From IMG/VR virus record IMGVR_UViG_3300027741_000002, positions 62,001 through 126,000 of that record: a DNA stretch of 64,000 nucleotides. One strand, written 5' to 3'. Every line of letters starts with the position of its first letter. Positions within the stretch are counted from its first letter, which is position 1. The position numbers were made by a program, and so were the translations under genes. Shown here one piece after another: positions 23,519-31,458 of this stretch. Origin of the DNA: a virus. The notes beneath the pieces were generated by a model. That model was given only the letters and a program-made list of their open reading frames with translations. It ran no database searches and was not told the DNA's origin.

Positions 23519-25315
23519 TTACGCAGCATTACGTGCGCCAATCTTTGTTAGAGCGTCTGCCGCAGCTTTTCCGATTTGGAGTGCAGCGTCTGCTGGGTCT
23601 TTCACATCTTGTAATAGGGCAACTGATGTTCCCTTAACTATGCTACGGACATATTCTAGTTGATATTCTTGTGTGAAAGGAAGCCACATGATTGCGACCC
23701 CTGACTTCTCACATTCGCGAACCCACTTCTTAGCATTCTCTATCTCATCTGGTGTATAGCAACCATCGCTAACAACCACGAGTAGACGAGCGCCAGTTCC
23801 ATTGAGAAGATTTAGAGAACCATCGAGTGCCTTGAACGCCTTATCGAACTTTTCAGTTGCATCAGGAGCTGTATAGACATTTACCTCAGGAAGATGCTGC
23901 CCTGGCTTTAGAGTAGGGAATACACCTGAACCATAGTAGACCATTGCGCAACGTCCTTGAACGCGTCGCACTGCCTCGGACATTGCCCAGGCGGTAACTG
24001 CCATTGGCTGCATTGCGTCTGCCATTGAACCAGAGATGTCAACCATAACTCCAACGTTAAGTGTTGGGTCATCAGTATGCTTACGCACTGTACGCTTCCA
24101 TGGCTCTGCATGCATCATTGAACCACGAGCTTTGTACGCAGCTTCTTGAACCATCGCACGAGAACGTAGACGCCCTGGAGGAAGAATCGAAGTTACTTCC
24201 TTTTCATCGCGCTCACGATACTTTGCACGCTCAAGCATGTTTGCGATTTTCACCGCAGCCGCACGCTCTGGACCAGATGGTGCACGAGTCTCCTTGATGC
24301 GTGAGTAGCTACCAGAGCTTCCTAGCTCAGCAGTAGACTTGTTGAAGACTTCATCTGAAATCTTTTCATGATCTCTTTGTTGTTTTGCGGCCTTGCCACG
24401 AAGATCAACAACGTCATTCCAGTCTTCCTTCTGCTCTTGTTCCTGGGCTTCGTCGCCAATTGCAATTGCAATATCTTCCGCTGCTTCTTCAAGGGCTTCA
24501 ATAATCTCTGCGATGATACCTGCCATAGCAGCAGTGACAGGATTGTCTTCCTCTTCATCACTGTTCTCTTTAGAAACTTCAGAGATAAGCTTTTCCCATT
24601 CGCGGGCAAGTTCGTAAAGTGGCAGAGCGTTTGTGTGCCCTTCATACTTTTGGAATCGAAGCCAGATGTCACGAAGTTGTGAATAGCGAGTATCACCAAA
24701 GTACTCAGCGACAAGCTCTTGAACGTCTAGAGCATCTTCGTTATCTAGTGAACCTGCATCAACACGAGCACATACGAGAGCAGCTAACTGCGCCATAGCA
24801 CGAGTAGTGGTGCTCTTCTCTAGATATTCACGAACGTCATCAAGGATGATGTCCATCGCGCACGCGCGAAGGAACACTCGGTTAGCTGGGAAGTTTTCTA
24901 TACCGAAAGCTTCAATGCGAGTCTCCTCAAGAATAGTAAGTGCCTGAAGTTCATTCTTTGAAAGATCCTCGTGGGCTTTGAATAAATCGTAGCGAGAGTA
25001 ACGAGCGTGTAGTGCCTCATGAAAGATCGCACCGGATGCTCGTGGATAATCGAATTGTGTTCCGCGCTCGCGGACGTCTCCTATATTCTCAGGAGTTACT
25101 GTTGGACCGAAGGCAACAGAGACGTTTACCTCGACCTCAGCCATTGGTGGGTTGAAGCAGGCTGGTGCAGATTGCCCAGCGCCTGGGCCAACGTAGGCAA
25201 CGATGTCTGAGCGTCCTGCCCAGGTGTTGACTAGCTCGCCGAGTTGAGCTCCGACCTTTAGCCATTCCGGCGGAGTCTGTTCCGCGCGGGTTTTAGAAAC
25301 CTTTATATGTGCCAT
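23519..25315 (-). CDS. VWA-domain protein with N-terminal HExxH metallopeptidase-like domain
   Basis: The 598-residue protein has HEALH (99-103) followed by EETRIE (130-135), a gluzincin-like zinc site. A long acidic helical middle (about 245-330) follows, and a C-terminal von Willebrand A domain has MIDAS DISGSM (426-431) and VVVSDG near 515. This layout matches CobT-like/DUF2201-like partners of MoxR ATPases. The MoxR gene lies upstream in the same direction. Together they may form a chaperone-like complex that remodels a target. Cobaltochelatase CobT is an older annotation for such phage proteins and need not be right. Confidence 0.85.
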   Translation of the reverse strand: MAHIKVSKTRAEQTPPEWLKVGAQLGELVNTWAGRSDIVAYVGPGAGQSAPACFNPPMAEVEVNVSVAFGPTVTPENIGDVRERGTQFDYPRASGAIFHEALHARYSRYDLFKAHEDLSKNELQALTILEETRIEAFGIENFPANRVFLRACAMDIILDDVREYLEKSTTTRAMAQLAALVCARVDAGSLDNEDALDVQELVAEYFGDTRYSQLRDIWLRFQKYEGHTNALPLYELAREWEKLISEVSKENSDEEEDNPVTAAMAGIIAEIIEALEEAAEDIAIAIGDEAQEQEQKEDWNDVVDLRGKAAKQQRDHEKISDEVFNKSTAELGSSGSYSRIKETRAPSGPERAAAVKIANMLERAKYRERDEKEVTSILPPGRLRSRAMVQEAAYKARGSMMHAEPWKRTVRKHTDDPTLNVGVMVDISGSMADAMQPMAVTAWAMSEAVRRVQGRCAMVYYGSGVFPTLKPGQHLPEVNVYTAPDATEKFDKAFKALDGSLNLLNGTGARLLVVVSDGCYTPDEIENAKKWVRECEKSGVAIMWLPFTQEYQLEYVRSIVKGTSVALLQDVKDPADAALQIGKAAADALTKIGARNAA

Positions 25316-25344
25316 GATTTTCCTTCCGTCATTTTGTTAGTACT

Positions 25345-25350
25345 ATTATA
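25345..25350 (-). promoter_or_regulatory. promoter of VWA gene
   Basis: CCTGATATAATAGTACTAAC on the minus strand, then GACGGAAGGAAAATC and ATG. Confidence 0.75.
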
Positions 25351-25360
25351 TCAGGTAAAG

Positions 25361-25390
25361 AAGGTCCCAGGCACCCATACCCAGGACCTT
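25361..25390 (-). terminator. terminator of the MoxR unit
   Basis: AAGGTCC and GGACCTT form a 7-bp stem with a 16-nt loop, followed by CTTTACC on the minus strand. It lies between the MoxR stop and the VWA promoter. Confidence 0.65.
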
Positions 25391-25411
25391 CCTTTACTGC
25401 GCCAAGGGGAA

Positions 25412-26404
25412 TTAAATCTTGGCTGGTCGGCACTCTTCGCCGTACACCCTAGTGAGCACGTCCGCAACGACGGGGCGGTCGAGCTCAGGCGCACAGGCAA
25501 TCAGGTTCGCGATAGCGAACTTAGTGCCGAACGATTTTGAGATGTCGCGGAATGCGAGCAACTCACGCATTTGTGGACACCAACCACATTCACCAGATGC
25601 CTGGCGACGATTGATGTTTTGTGCAACTGTAACGATCTGTGCAGAGGCGCCAAGCTTTTTAGCAAGACCCCAGTCTGTAGTCATCTCAGATTGCACAACG
25701 AATCGAGATAGAAGAGCTTCGGATAAGCGAACTCCAGGAGCGTTTGGGTTAGTAGCAGCGATGACATAGAACCCATCTTTTGCTTTTACAGTTCCACGCT
25801 CTGGGTTTGCAGTAATTGTTAGTTCCTTACGTCCATCCATAAGTCCGTAGACTCCTGAAAGAACCTTAGGATCAATCAAGCCAACTTCGTCGATGAGCAA
25901 TGGCACACCTTCTTCGGCAGCTTTTACAAGCGGACCGTCTTCCCACATGAATCCACCGGTTGGAGTTTGTACGTATCCACCAATGAAGTCAGCGAGTTCA
26001 GTGTCACCTGTACCCATGATTGTGTATAGCTTTTCATAGGCAGCTTCAACGAGTGCGGTTTTGCCGCAACCTGGAGCTCCGTAGAGAAGAATAAACTGTT
26101 GATCCATACGCGCCTTGCGAAGAACCATGACGTCATCATGCTCTCCCCACTTACGTGCATGGTACTGCTCGCCATTTGGACGAGTGTAGACTGAATCGCC
26201 TACGAGTGCATCTGCTGATACCACAGGGACTACCTTTGCTTTGGGTGTTGGTCGTGCGTTTACTTTACCCTGAGCGAGAACTAGTGAGTCGAGAGTTGCA
26301 GAAGACTCTGGGTGAGTTGTCTGCATAAGTGATGTAAGAAGTGTAGAGCCTAGGTTAGCTCCGGGTGCGAATGTTTCAATCGCGTCCATAATTGCTGTAG
26401 ACAT
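25412..26404 (-). CDS. MoxR-family AAA+ ATPase (CobS-like)
   Basis: The 330-residue protein has Walker A GAPGCGKT (109-116), Walker B LLIDEVG (about 168-174), sensor 1 AATNPN and an arginine-finger LSRF. Spacing fits MoxR/CobS ATPases. Such ATPases work with VWA-domain partners to insert metals or remodel proteins, and the partner gene is adjacent. A HTH-free N-terminus of about 65 residues looks flexible. Confidence 0.9.
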   Translation of the reverse strand: MSTAIMDAIETFAPGANLGSTLLTSLMQTTHPESSATLDSLVLAQGKVNARPTPKAKVVPVVSADALVGDSVYTRPNGEQYHARKWGEHDDVMVLRKARMDQQFILLYGAPGCGKTALVEAAYEKLYTIMGTGDTELADFIGGYVQTPTGGFMWEDGPLVKAAEEGVPLLIDEVGLIDPKVLSGVYGLMDGRKELTITANPERGTVKAKDGFYVIAATNPNAPGVRLSEALLSRFVVQSEMTTDWGLAKKLGASAQIVTVAQNINRRQASGECGWCPQMRELLAFRDISKSFGTKFAIANLIACAPELDRPVVADVLTRVYGEECRPAKI

Positions 26405-26436
26405 TTGTGTATCCTTTCGTCGTTTGGGTGGGTGGG

Positions 26437-26895
26437 TTACTCTACGATTAACTCGCCGAACCCAAGGGTGCGTCGAACTCTCGTAATGCGACCTAAAATT
26501 TTGTAAGGAGTCTTTGAGAGTCTAATAGACTCTAGATCTTCCTGGGCAACTTCTACAATGATGGGGCTCTTGTATAGTCTATAACTGTATGAGTTAAGTT
26601 GAGACAGCGTAGTCGCCATATAGTTTAAGCGCAACTCTGCTCCTTGGACCGCATCATCGTTTGACTGAGTCTCGTAGGCTCCGAACGAGTTGATGGGTAG
26701 TGCCGGTAGACTGTAGGTCTTCCATGCACGGCGTGGCTTTTGCTTTGAGATTTGGCGGCGGTACAATGTTGAAGGTACTGCGCGACCATTTGAGGAGATG
26801 CCATCTGGGGTAAGAAGCATCTGATAGGTTTGATTGGTTGGAGTGCGAAGCTCTAAGTAGAGAGCTTTTCCAATCACCTTATCCTTGTCTGCCAT
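26437..26895 (-). CDS. hypothetical protein preceding the MoxR gene
   Basis: The 152-residue protein (MADKDKVIGKALYLELRTPT) is predicted mostly beta with a basic YRRQISKQKPRRAWKTY patch. It is the first gene of the unit that ends in the MoxR ATPase, so it might be a substrate or adaptor. No family is recognised. Confidence 0.6.
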   Translation of the reverse strand: MADKDKVIGKALYLELRTPTNQTYQMLLTPDGISSNGRAVPSTLYRRQISKQKPRRAWKTYSLPALPINSFGAYETQSNDDAVQGAELRLNYMATTLSQLNSYSYRLYKSPIIVEVAQEDLESIRLSKTPYKILGRITRVRRTLGFGELIVE

Positions 26896-26932
26896 TTTCT
26901 GTCCTTTCGTCGTTTTGGGTGGTTATAGTACT

Positions 26933-26938
26933 ATTATA
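26933..26938 (-). promoter_or_regulatory. promoter of 26437-26895 and MoxR unit
   Basis: CCTGATATAATAGTACTATAAC on the minus strand, then AACGACGAAAGGACAG and ATG. Confidence 0.75.
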
Positions 26939-26949
26939 TCAGGTAGATG

Positions 26950-27180
26950 TTAAACTGAACAATCGCAATTGCCACAACTACAGTGAGGCTCGCCAGGTTT
27001 GGCTTCGCACACGTCACAACCTTCATGGAGAGGGTAGAGATAGTTTCCAAGGTCGATGCCCATTCCAGTGCGGATGATTACCTCATCGCCATCAAGCAAG
27101 ACAGTAGAACCAGTGAGGCGTTCCTCGATATACTCGCGAAGATGTTCTAATGTTTGTATGTCTGAAAGTTGTATTTTCAT
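26950..27180 (-). CDS. 76-residue protein with Cys-rich tail
   Basis: The start is MKIQLSDIQTLEHL at the GACGGAAGGAAAT leader. The N-terminal half is helical. The tail has CDVCEAKPGEPHCSCGNCDC, six cysteines in 20 residues that could bind metal. Function is unknown. Confidence 0.6.
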   Translation of the reverse strand: MKIQLSDIQTLEHLREYIEERLTGSTVLLDGDEVIIRTGMGIDLGNYLYPLHEGCDVCEAKPGEPHCSCGNCDCSV

Positions 27181-27214
27181 TTTATTTCCTTCCGTCATTT
27201 ATTGTTATAAGTTA

Positions 27215-27220
27215 ATTATA
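27215..27220 (-). promoter_or_regulatory. promoter of 26950-27180 gene
   Basis: CCTGATATAATTAACTTATAAC on the minus strand. Confidence 0.75.
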
Positions 27221-27622
27221 TCAGGTTGACTCCACTGTAGAGGAATAAAGCTCTGCAAATAGCTCGCGAACATAAACCTTTGGGAGCTCAAGCGCCGCAC
27301 GAGGAATTTCCTTTGAGATATACACCCAGCTCGTTGCGTTATTAAAGAATGCCGCACTGTGGTCGGTACCTGGTTCCCAGAGTCCTACGTCAGTCTTAGA
27401 GGTCTTGATTTCCCAGACATGAATCGAATCATGCGCCTCAACGCCGAAAGATTCAGGAGTCCTGTGGACATGGTCAAGCAGGCGGAACCACATAAACTGA
27501 AGAGCGTCGCCTGGAGTCTCGGCCGCATAGATCTCACCAAAAGCAGACTTGAGCCCGTCAGCGTTAATGCTACCTAGTGCGCACTCGGGCGCTGCATGAT
27601 AGAGCTTCTTTGGAACTGTCAT
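27221..27622 (-). CDS. possible ADP-ribosyltransferase-fold protein
   Basis: The start MTVPKKLYHAAPE follows GACGGAAGGATGCGCA. The 133-residue product has LYHAAP, then SINADGLKSAFGEIYAAETP and ALQFMW, and later SWVYISKEIP. The order His, GL, Y-A-A and a late hydrophobic strand resembles the ART/KptA fold. The catalytic Glu of toxin ARTs is not clear. It may be a host-modifying enzyme or an inactive relative, so the assignment is tentative. It is the only gene here with a 100-nt structured leader besides 22288. Confidence 0.5.
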   Translation of the reverse strand: MTVPKKLYHAAPECALGSINADGLKSAFGEIYAAETPGDALQFMWFRLLDHVHRTPESFGVEAHDSIHVWEIKTSKTDVGLWEPGTDHSAAFFNNATSWVYISKEIPRAALELPKVYVRELFAELYSSTVEST

Positions 27623-27644
27623 TGCGCATCCTTCCGTCATTAAA

Positions 27645-27735
27645 ATTAGTAACGATGAAGGCGCCGTATTGTTTCGGACCCCTGCAGGTTTCGAGTCTTT
27701 AGTTTGGCCAGCGGCCGCCCCTTCATCGTTATGAG
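27645..27735 (-). promoter_or_regulatory. structured 5' leader closed by an 11-bp stem
   Basis: AACGATGAAGG and CCTTCATCGTT are perfect complements about 70 nt apart, placed between the promoter at 27739 and the ribosome site. The enclosed sequence is GC-rich with GGCCGCTGGCC and GGGGTCCG segments. It could be a ligand- or protein-sensing leader. No known class is matched. Confidence 0.55.
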
Positions 27736-27738
27736 TTA

Positions 27739-27744
27739 ATTATA
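27739..27744 (-). promoter_or_regulatory. promoter of ART-like gene
   Basis: CCTGATATAATTAACTC on the minus strand. Transcription would start at the left arm of the leader stem. Confidence 0.75.
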
Positions 27745-27775
27745 TCAGGTACATAATTAAAAGTAAAATAGGAAA

Positions 27776-27797
27776 CCCCTGGCTGTTAGGCCAGGGG
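27776..27797 (-). terminator. terminator of 27810-28154 gene
   Basis: CCCCTGGC and GCCAGGGG form an 8-bp stem with a 6-nt loop, 13 nt after the stop codon, followed by TTTCCTATTTT. Confidence 0.85.
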
Positions 27798-27809
27798 CTT
27801 CGTTAACTC

Positions 27810-28154
27810 TTAGAGAGTTTTAATGAATGTGTAGGGTGTCTTTACCAGGGTTGCCTCAAAGGCTTCTGGGAAAAGTTCCTGTAGGACCTTGCGGTCGATT
27901 TTGGAATTGGTTGAGTGTGCAAGCTTGAATCGCTCTACCCCACCAATGACTGCGGTATCCGCGTCACCTAAAAGTTCGCGTAGCAGTAACTCTGCTTCAG
28001 CTTTCTTTTCTTCGTACGCCTTAATCGCATCCTTTGCGAATGTGAATGCTGCCAATGCTTTTTCGGCTGCTGCAGCTTTTGATGTTAGGTCTACCTTGTT
28101 GGTAACCTTTGTTACTGTAGAGACTTTAGTCTCTGTGATTACGGTGCTAACCAT
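27810..28154 (-). CDS. coiled-coil protein of a common actinophage type
   Basis: The 114-residue protein has a Lys/Ala/Glu-rich helix (about 25-65, KAAAAEKALAAFTFAKDAIK) and a C-terminal domain with NSKIDRKVLQELFPEAFEAT. Similar proteins in actinophages lie near recombination genes and are unassigned. Here it is a single-gene unit with promoter and terminator. Confidence 0.65.
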   Translation of the reverse strand: MVSTVITETKVSTVTKVTNKVDLTSKAAAAEKALAAFTFAKDAIKAYEEKKAEAELLLRELLGDADTAVIGGVERFKLAHSTNSKIDRKVLQELFPEAFEATLVKTPYTFIKTL

Positions 28155-28211
28155 GTGGTTACTTCCCTTTCGTCATTTTGTCGTTGGCGCCAGGTTTCCG
28201 GCGTTGGCACT

Positions 28212-28217
28212 ATTATA
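28212..28217 (-). promoter_or_regulatory. promoter of 27810-28154 gene
   Basis: CCTGATATAATAGTGCC on the minus strand, with AACGACAAAATGACGAAAGGG before the start. Confidence 0.7.
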
Positions 28218-28224
28218 TCAGGTT

Positions 28225-28449
28225 CTACTCTGTAAGTAACACACCACCGGCGCATGAATCGCAAACAATCCAGGAGTCGTTCTCAGCCTCAACGATGACA
28301 CAGGAGACAAAGCGGCTGTTCACGAAGCCAATGGCTACGTCACAGTTCTCGCAGGCGAGGTCGTCTGCGTCAAAGTCCATGAGATCAAGAGACTCGGCTC
28401 TGTGAGCCTGGTCAGTATTCTCAACTACATATAAGTGTACGTTCACCAT
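28225..28449 (-). CDS. zinc-ribbon protein
   Basis: The 74-residue protein has CENCDVAIG and IVCDSCAGG, two CxxC pairs 28 residues apart. It follows the winged-helix gene at a short distance. Start MVNVHLYVVEN lacks a strong ribosome site. Function is unknown. Confidence 0.6.
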   Translation of the reverse strand: MVNVHLYVVENTDQAHRAESLDLMDFDADDLACENCDVAIGFVNSRFVSCVIVEAENDSWIVCDSCAGGVLLTE

Positions 28450-28470
28450 GGGGTGAACAATAAACGGATA

Positions 28471-29130
28471 TTAGAGAGCTGACTTAAAAAGCTCCTGAAG
28501 TTTGTCGAGCTTGGCGTTGGCCGCATCCAGCTGTGACTGGATCTCGGCGGTACGCTCCGCAACCATCTTCTCGATGAGGTAATCGACTACCGCATTTGAG
28601 TTCGTTGGCACCGGTGTCACGTCGACAAGCTCGACCTCAGTAAACCGACGCTTAGATTTAGACGCAGCCTTTGTTGAGTACTTATATACCCTACGAGCTA
28701 TGACTCCTGTTTGAGAGTAAAGTCTCAGCCCTGGTACTGCTTCAGCAACCGTACGAGCTGGAACCACGCCCGCAGGAGCCCAGTAGAGAGTAGCAAGAAT
28801 ATTAGGAGCTCGCCCGCCATCAGCGCGAACACCTTGTTCGTGCTTAGTCTCTTTTCGAGATGAGACTAGGTTTCCGGAGATGAGAGCCTTAACTTCGGTG
28901 CGAACCTGCATTTCGCCATATGGTCGATTTGCAATGCGCGATGCCGCCTCTGCGATTTCAATAATACTTAAAGGCTGCGATGATTCAGTTAACGCCTGCA
29001 GGATTGATTTACGGGCGCTGCTTAATACGGGAGTGTATGTATTGATGGGAGTGTCCTTTTTGTCGTTTGAATTTAGTGAATTTAGATTTACAGGAGTTGT
29101 AAATCTAGCCAGGTGTTTTAACTGTGGCAT
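28471..29130 (-). CDS. winged-helix DNA-binding protein with C-terminal coiled coil
   Basis: The 219-residue product has a wHTH at about 40-90 (ILQALTESSQPLSIIEIAEA), a beta wing with RRVYKYSTK and basic stretches, and a coiled coil at the end (about 190-217: IQSQLDAANAKLDKLQELF). It is likely a dimeric transcription regulator of the early array. Its own promoter at 29167 deviates slightly from the others. Confidence 0.7.
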   Translation of the reverse strand: MPQLKHLARFTTPVNLNSLNSNDKKDTPINTYTPVLSSARKSILQALTESSQPLSIIEIAEAASRIANRPYGEMQVRTEVKALISGNLVSSRKETKHEQGVRADGGRAPNILATLYWAPAGVVPARTVAEAVPGLRLYSQTGVIARRVYKYSTKAASKSKRRFTEVELVDVTPVPTNSNAVVDYLIEKMVAERTAEIQSQLDAANAKLDKLQELFKSAL

Positions 29131-29166
29131 CTAATAATTCCTTTCGTCATTTTTTCCTACAACTTA

Positions 29167-29172
29167 ATTATA
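29167..29172 (-). promoter_or_regulatory. variant promoter of winged-helix gene
   Basis: CTTGATATAATTAAG on the minus strand, with C-to-T change in the extended -10 compared with the rest of the set. Confidence 0.65.
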
Positions 29173-29316
29173 TCAAGATAAGTGCAAAATGGACCACAGG
29201 CTGGGCCGATTATTTTTTGAGCTCCACTTCTTTTACTTTACTAAGAAGCAAGCTAGCTAGAGCCGAGCTGGAGCCGAGCTGTACTGAGTGAGAGTCCTAC
29301 CAAGAAGTGGGATGCC

Positions 29317-30069
29317 CTAGGCATCAAGCTGGAAGACGCCGGTGATCTCACCAAGAAGTCTTAAGCTACGCTCGTCGGCGATTCCTGTCGCCCTGTCGTT
29401 TGCGTACCCGATCTGGCGCTGCCATCTGGCATATGCGTGCTTGGTCAACCCGTCATACATATCCGGCGTAAATCGTCCCAGGCCTCCTGTCACTTTTGAG
29501 AGCGCAAGCTGGACAAGCCCGATTGACTGGTTACGTCGCCCTGGGCGGATGCTGGATAGCTGCAAGCCTGCCCGCTGGCCCGTTGGGGCTTTTTTACTCA
29601 CAGGCCGGTAATTTGGTTTTCCAAAACCGATGATCTCATGTTTAGACCTGACACGCCGGTACACACCCATTACGTGAACGTCAGCCTTAGGCAGGCCGCT
29701 GTTTATCTGGCCCTCGATTGTTCCGACGAGCCCGTCCGTGTTCCAACGGCTAACGTCAGCTACCAGGCCTACATGTGAAACGCCAAATGTCTCGCCCGTT
29801 GGGAATACGAAGAACACAACGTCGCCAAGCCGCGGTCTTTGCTTCAACCGTCCTTGCTTGTTAAACTCCGCCATGCCGCTGGGTGGATAAACGCAGCTAG
29901 GTATGGTCACGCCCGCCTCATGGAAGACAAGGTCAATGAACGCGCCTGCCCACAACGTCCCGTCATATCCGGAACGTTCTCCAAAGGGAGTCCGTCCGTT
30001 AGGGTTGGCGGTAAAGCCTAGCCAGGCCTCAGCTTGAGTTATTACATTACTTGGCGGTAAGGATTTCAA
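29317..30069 (-). CDS. CHAP/NlpC-like wall protein lacking the catalytic Cys, with PG-binding domain
   Basis: The 250-residue protein has an amidase-like domain (about 8-140) and a C-terminal peptidoglycan-binding-like domain (about 178-245: QSIGLVQLALSKVTGGLGRF). At the usual WCG site it reads GTLWAGAF, giving Ala41 where CHAP enzymes have Cys, while His99 (GVSHVGLV) is kept. The related lysin at 56701-57465 has the Cys. It may therefore bind wall without cutting it, or be a tail component. It is coupled to two upstream genes. Confidence 0.75.
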   Translation of the reverse strand: MKSLPPSNVITQAEAWLGFTANPNGRTPFGERSGYDGTLWAGAFIDLVFHEAGVTIPSCVYPPSGMAEFNKQGRLKQRPRLGDVVFFVFPTGETFGVSHVGLVADVSRWNTDGLVGTIEGQINSGLPKADVHVMGVYRRVRSKHEIIGFGKPNYRPVSKKAPTGQRAGLQLSSIRPGRRNQSIGLVQLALSKVTGGLGRFTPDMYDGLTKHAYARWQRQIGYANDRATGIADERSLRLLGEITGVFQLDA

Positions 30070-30232
30070 GATGTAGACTCTCCAAGTGCGTTACTAAGTT
30101 CTCTGCCTCGTTGGTGCGAGCCGTCAAGCGTACGTGTTCCTCGCGGGTTGCCGCCAGCTCCAGGTCGCTCATCATGCAGGCCGCGTGTTCGCGCGCAAAG
30201 TGTAAGATATCCTCTAGTGCCGTCAAGTTCAT
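30047..30232 (-). CDS. short helical protein
   Basis: The 61-residue product (MNLTALEDILHFAREHAACM) is almost fully helical and likely a coiled coil. It overlaps the gene before it by 4 nt and the one after by 23 nt. Function is unknown. Confidence 0.6.
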   Translation of the reverse strand: MNLTALEDILHFAREHAACMMSDLELAATREEHVRLTARTNEAENLVTHLESLHLEILTAK

Positions 30233-31170
30233 TCGTTGGGTTCCGCATCCGTTGTATCCTCTTTGTCCTGGCCGTCGTTTGTTTGGGGAATTTCCTCTGC
30301 GTCGTGTACGTCTACGCCTGCCGTCGCAAGCTGGGCCGCCGTGTTAATGGCGCCAGATGCTAAACGCCCAAGCCGCTCTGAAATAATATCTGCCGCGGAC
30401 CTGCCGTCCGTGACGTTGATGTTACCGTCTAACTCTATACCGCCTCTTACTCCCGCGCGATCTAAAATCTCCGTAGATGCTTTTAATCTTACCGGCTCTG
30501 AAACCGCGGAGTTCATGAGATCCTCTAGAACGTCTACCGCATAGGGAGCAGCCTGAACTAATTTCTTGCGTGCCCGCTCTATGTCGTCGCTTGGATTCTT
30601 CTTGACATGCCGTAGGTGAACACGGCATAGTCCATCGTCCTTGAGACGCCCGCTGCTCCAAAGCATGCAGCGGATTGCGTCGTCCTTGACCTGCCGGCAC
30701 CGATGAGGGAGAGCGGTCGGCTTACGCTTCTCGGTGGCAATCGGGTTGTCCTGCTCGTTAATCCACATCCGTGTCGCGCCGATAACCCAGGGAGGAACTA
30801 TGTGATCGGACGCCGATTCCGCAACTAGATCCAGGCCGGTTAGATAATCGCTGTTCATGTTCTTAGGATCTACCAGGATCGGACGTTTCTCAGCTAGTGA
30901 AAGAATCCGGCGTTGTGTGACCATGTCCTTTGACCGCGCCTGGATGAGACCGGTCGGAACACCGTTCGTGGCGTAGACCGTATCCCAGCCCATCTGTGAG
31001 GAGCGCAGGATGCTGCGGTTTTCGTACGTGTCCTCGCACACGCCGCGGGAATGTTCTAGGATGCCCAAGGCTCCAAGATCCGGTCGGATGTTCGTAGGAT
31101 CTTCAATGATGGGGGTTGCATCATTGTCATCGTCCTCATCGGAGACCGGAAAGAGATTCGCTGTCGTCAT
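30229..31170 (-). CDS. terminase-small-like / phage DNA-binding protein
   Basis: The 313-residue protein has an acidic N-terminus, a middle Cys/His pattern (PHRCRQVKDDAIRCMLWS then CRVHLRH), and a helical segment EPVRLKASTEILDRAGVRGG. The last is typical of terminase small subunits and related proteins of actinophages. No classical N-terminal HTH is seen. It is first in a three-gene overlapping unit with the wall-binding protein, and location far from the large terminase weakens the assignment. Confidence 0.55.
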   Translation of the reverse strand: MTTANLFPVSDEDDDNDATPIIEDPTNIRPDLGALGILEHSRGVCEDTYENRSILRSSQMGWDTVYATNGVPTGLIQARSKDMVTQRRILSLAEKRPILVDPKNMNSDYLTGLDLVAESASDHIVPPWVIGATRMWINEQDNPIATEKRKPTALPHRCRQVKDDAIRCMLWSSGRLKDDGLCRVHLRHVKKNPSDDIERARKKLVQAAPYAVDVLEDLMNSAVSEPVRLKASTEILDRAGVRGGIELDGNINVTDGRSAADIISERLGRLASGAINTAAQLATAGVDVHDAEEIPQTNDGQDKEDTTDAEPNE

Positions 31171-31200
31171 TGTTCAATTGTACATACGTCTTAAAAAGGA

Positions 31201-31245
31201 GACAGACTCCGCGACCTGGGGAGAGGGCTAATCACGGAGTCTGCC
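31201..31245 (-). terminator. terminator of holin gene
   Basis: GACAGACTCCG and CGGAGTCTGCC form an 11-bp stem (one G-U). On the minus strand CCTTTTTAAG follows. A T6 run also lies on the other side, so it may be bidirectional. Confidence 0.8.
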
Positions 31246-31272
31246 TCGTTCTTTTTTGGAGTTAGAAGTTAG

Positions 31273-31458
31273 TTACTTCGTTCTTCCAAATGCTGCGTCA
31301 TTAGGATTTAGGTAGCGAAGTACAACAGGAAGGATCGCAGCAAGACCAGCCTTTGCGATATCCGCTGGGTTTGTTACTCCTGCCATATAAACCGCGATTC
31401 CTGCGGCTAGGAATGAACGAGCCCATGAGGCTGCCATTGCTTTTAGTTCGTTAGTCAT
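31273..31458 (-). CDS. holin-like membrane protein
   Basis: A 61-residue protein has one or two hydrophobic helices (about 13-50) and the ending LPVVLRYLNPNDAAFGR, a pattern of r1t-type actinophage holins. A short hairpin (GAGTCAACCCTGACTC) lies just upstream of its AAGGAG site. It is followed by a terminator. Confidence 0.75.
   Translation of the reverse strand: MTNELKAMAASWARSFLAAGIAVYMAGVTNPADIAKAGLAAILPVVLRYLNPNDAAFGRTK

Noticed and set aside
27680-27720. NotI- and SbfI-like sites suggesting vector contamination
   Set aside because: They lie inside a stem closed by flanking phage sequence with phage promoter and ribosome site; single rare sites occur by chance.
29255-29285. Tandem GAGCCGAGCTG copies between genes
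   Set aside because: Only two short copies; not enough to call a regulatory repeat or array.
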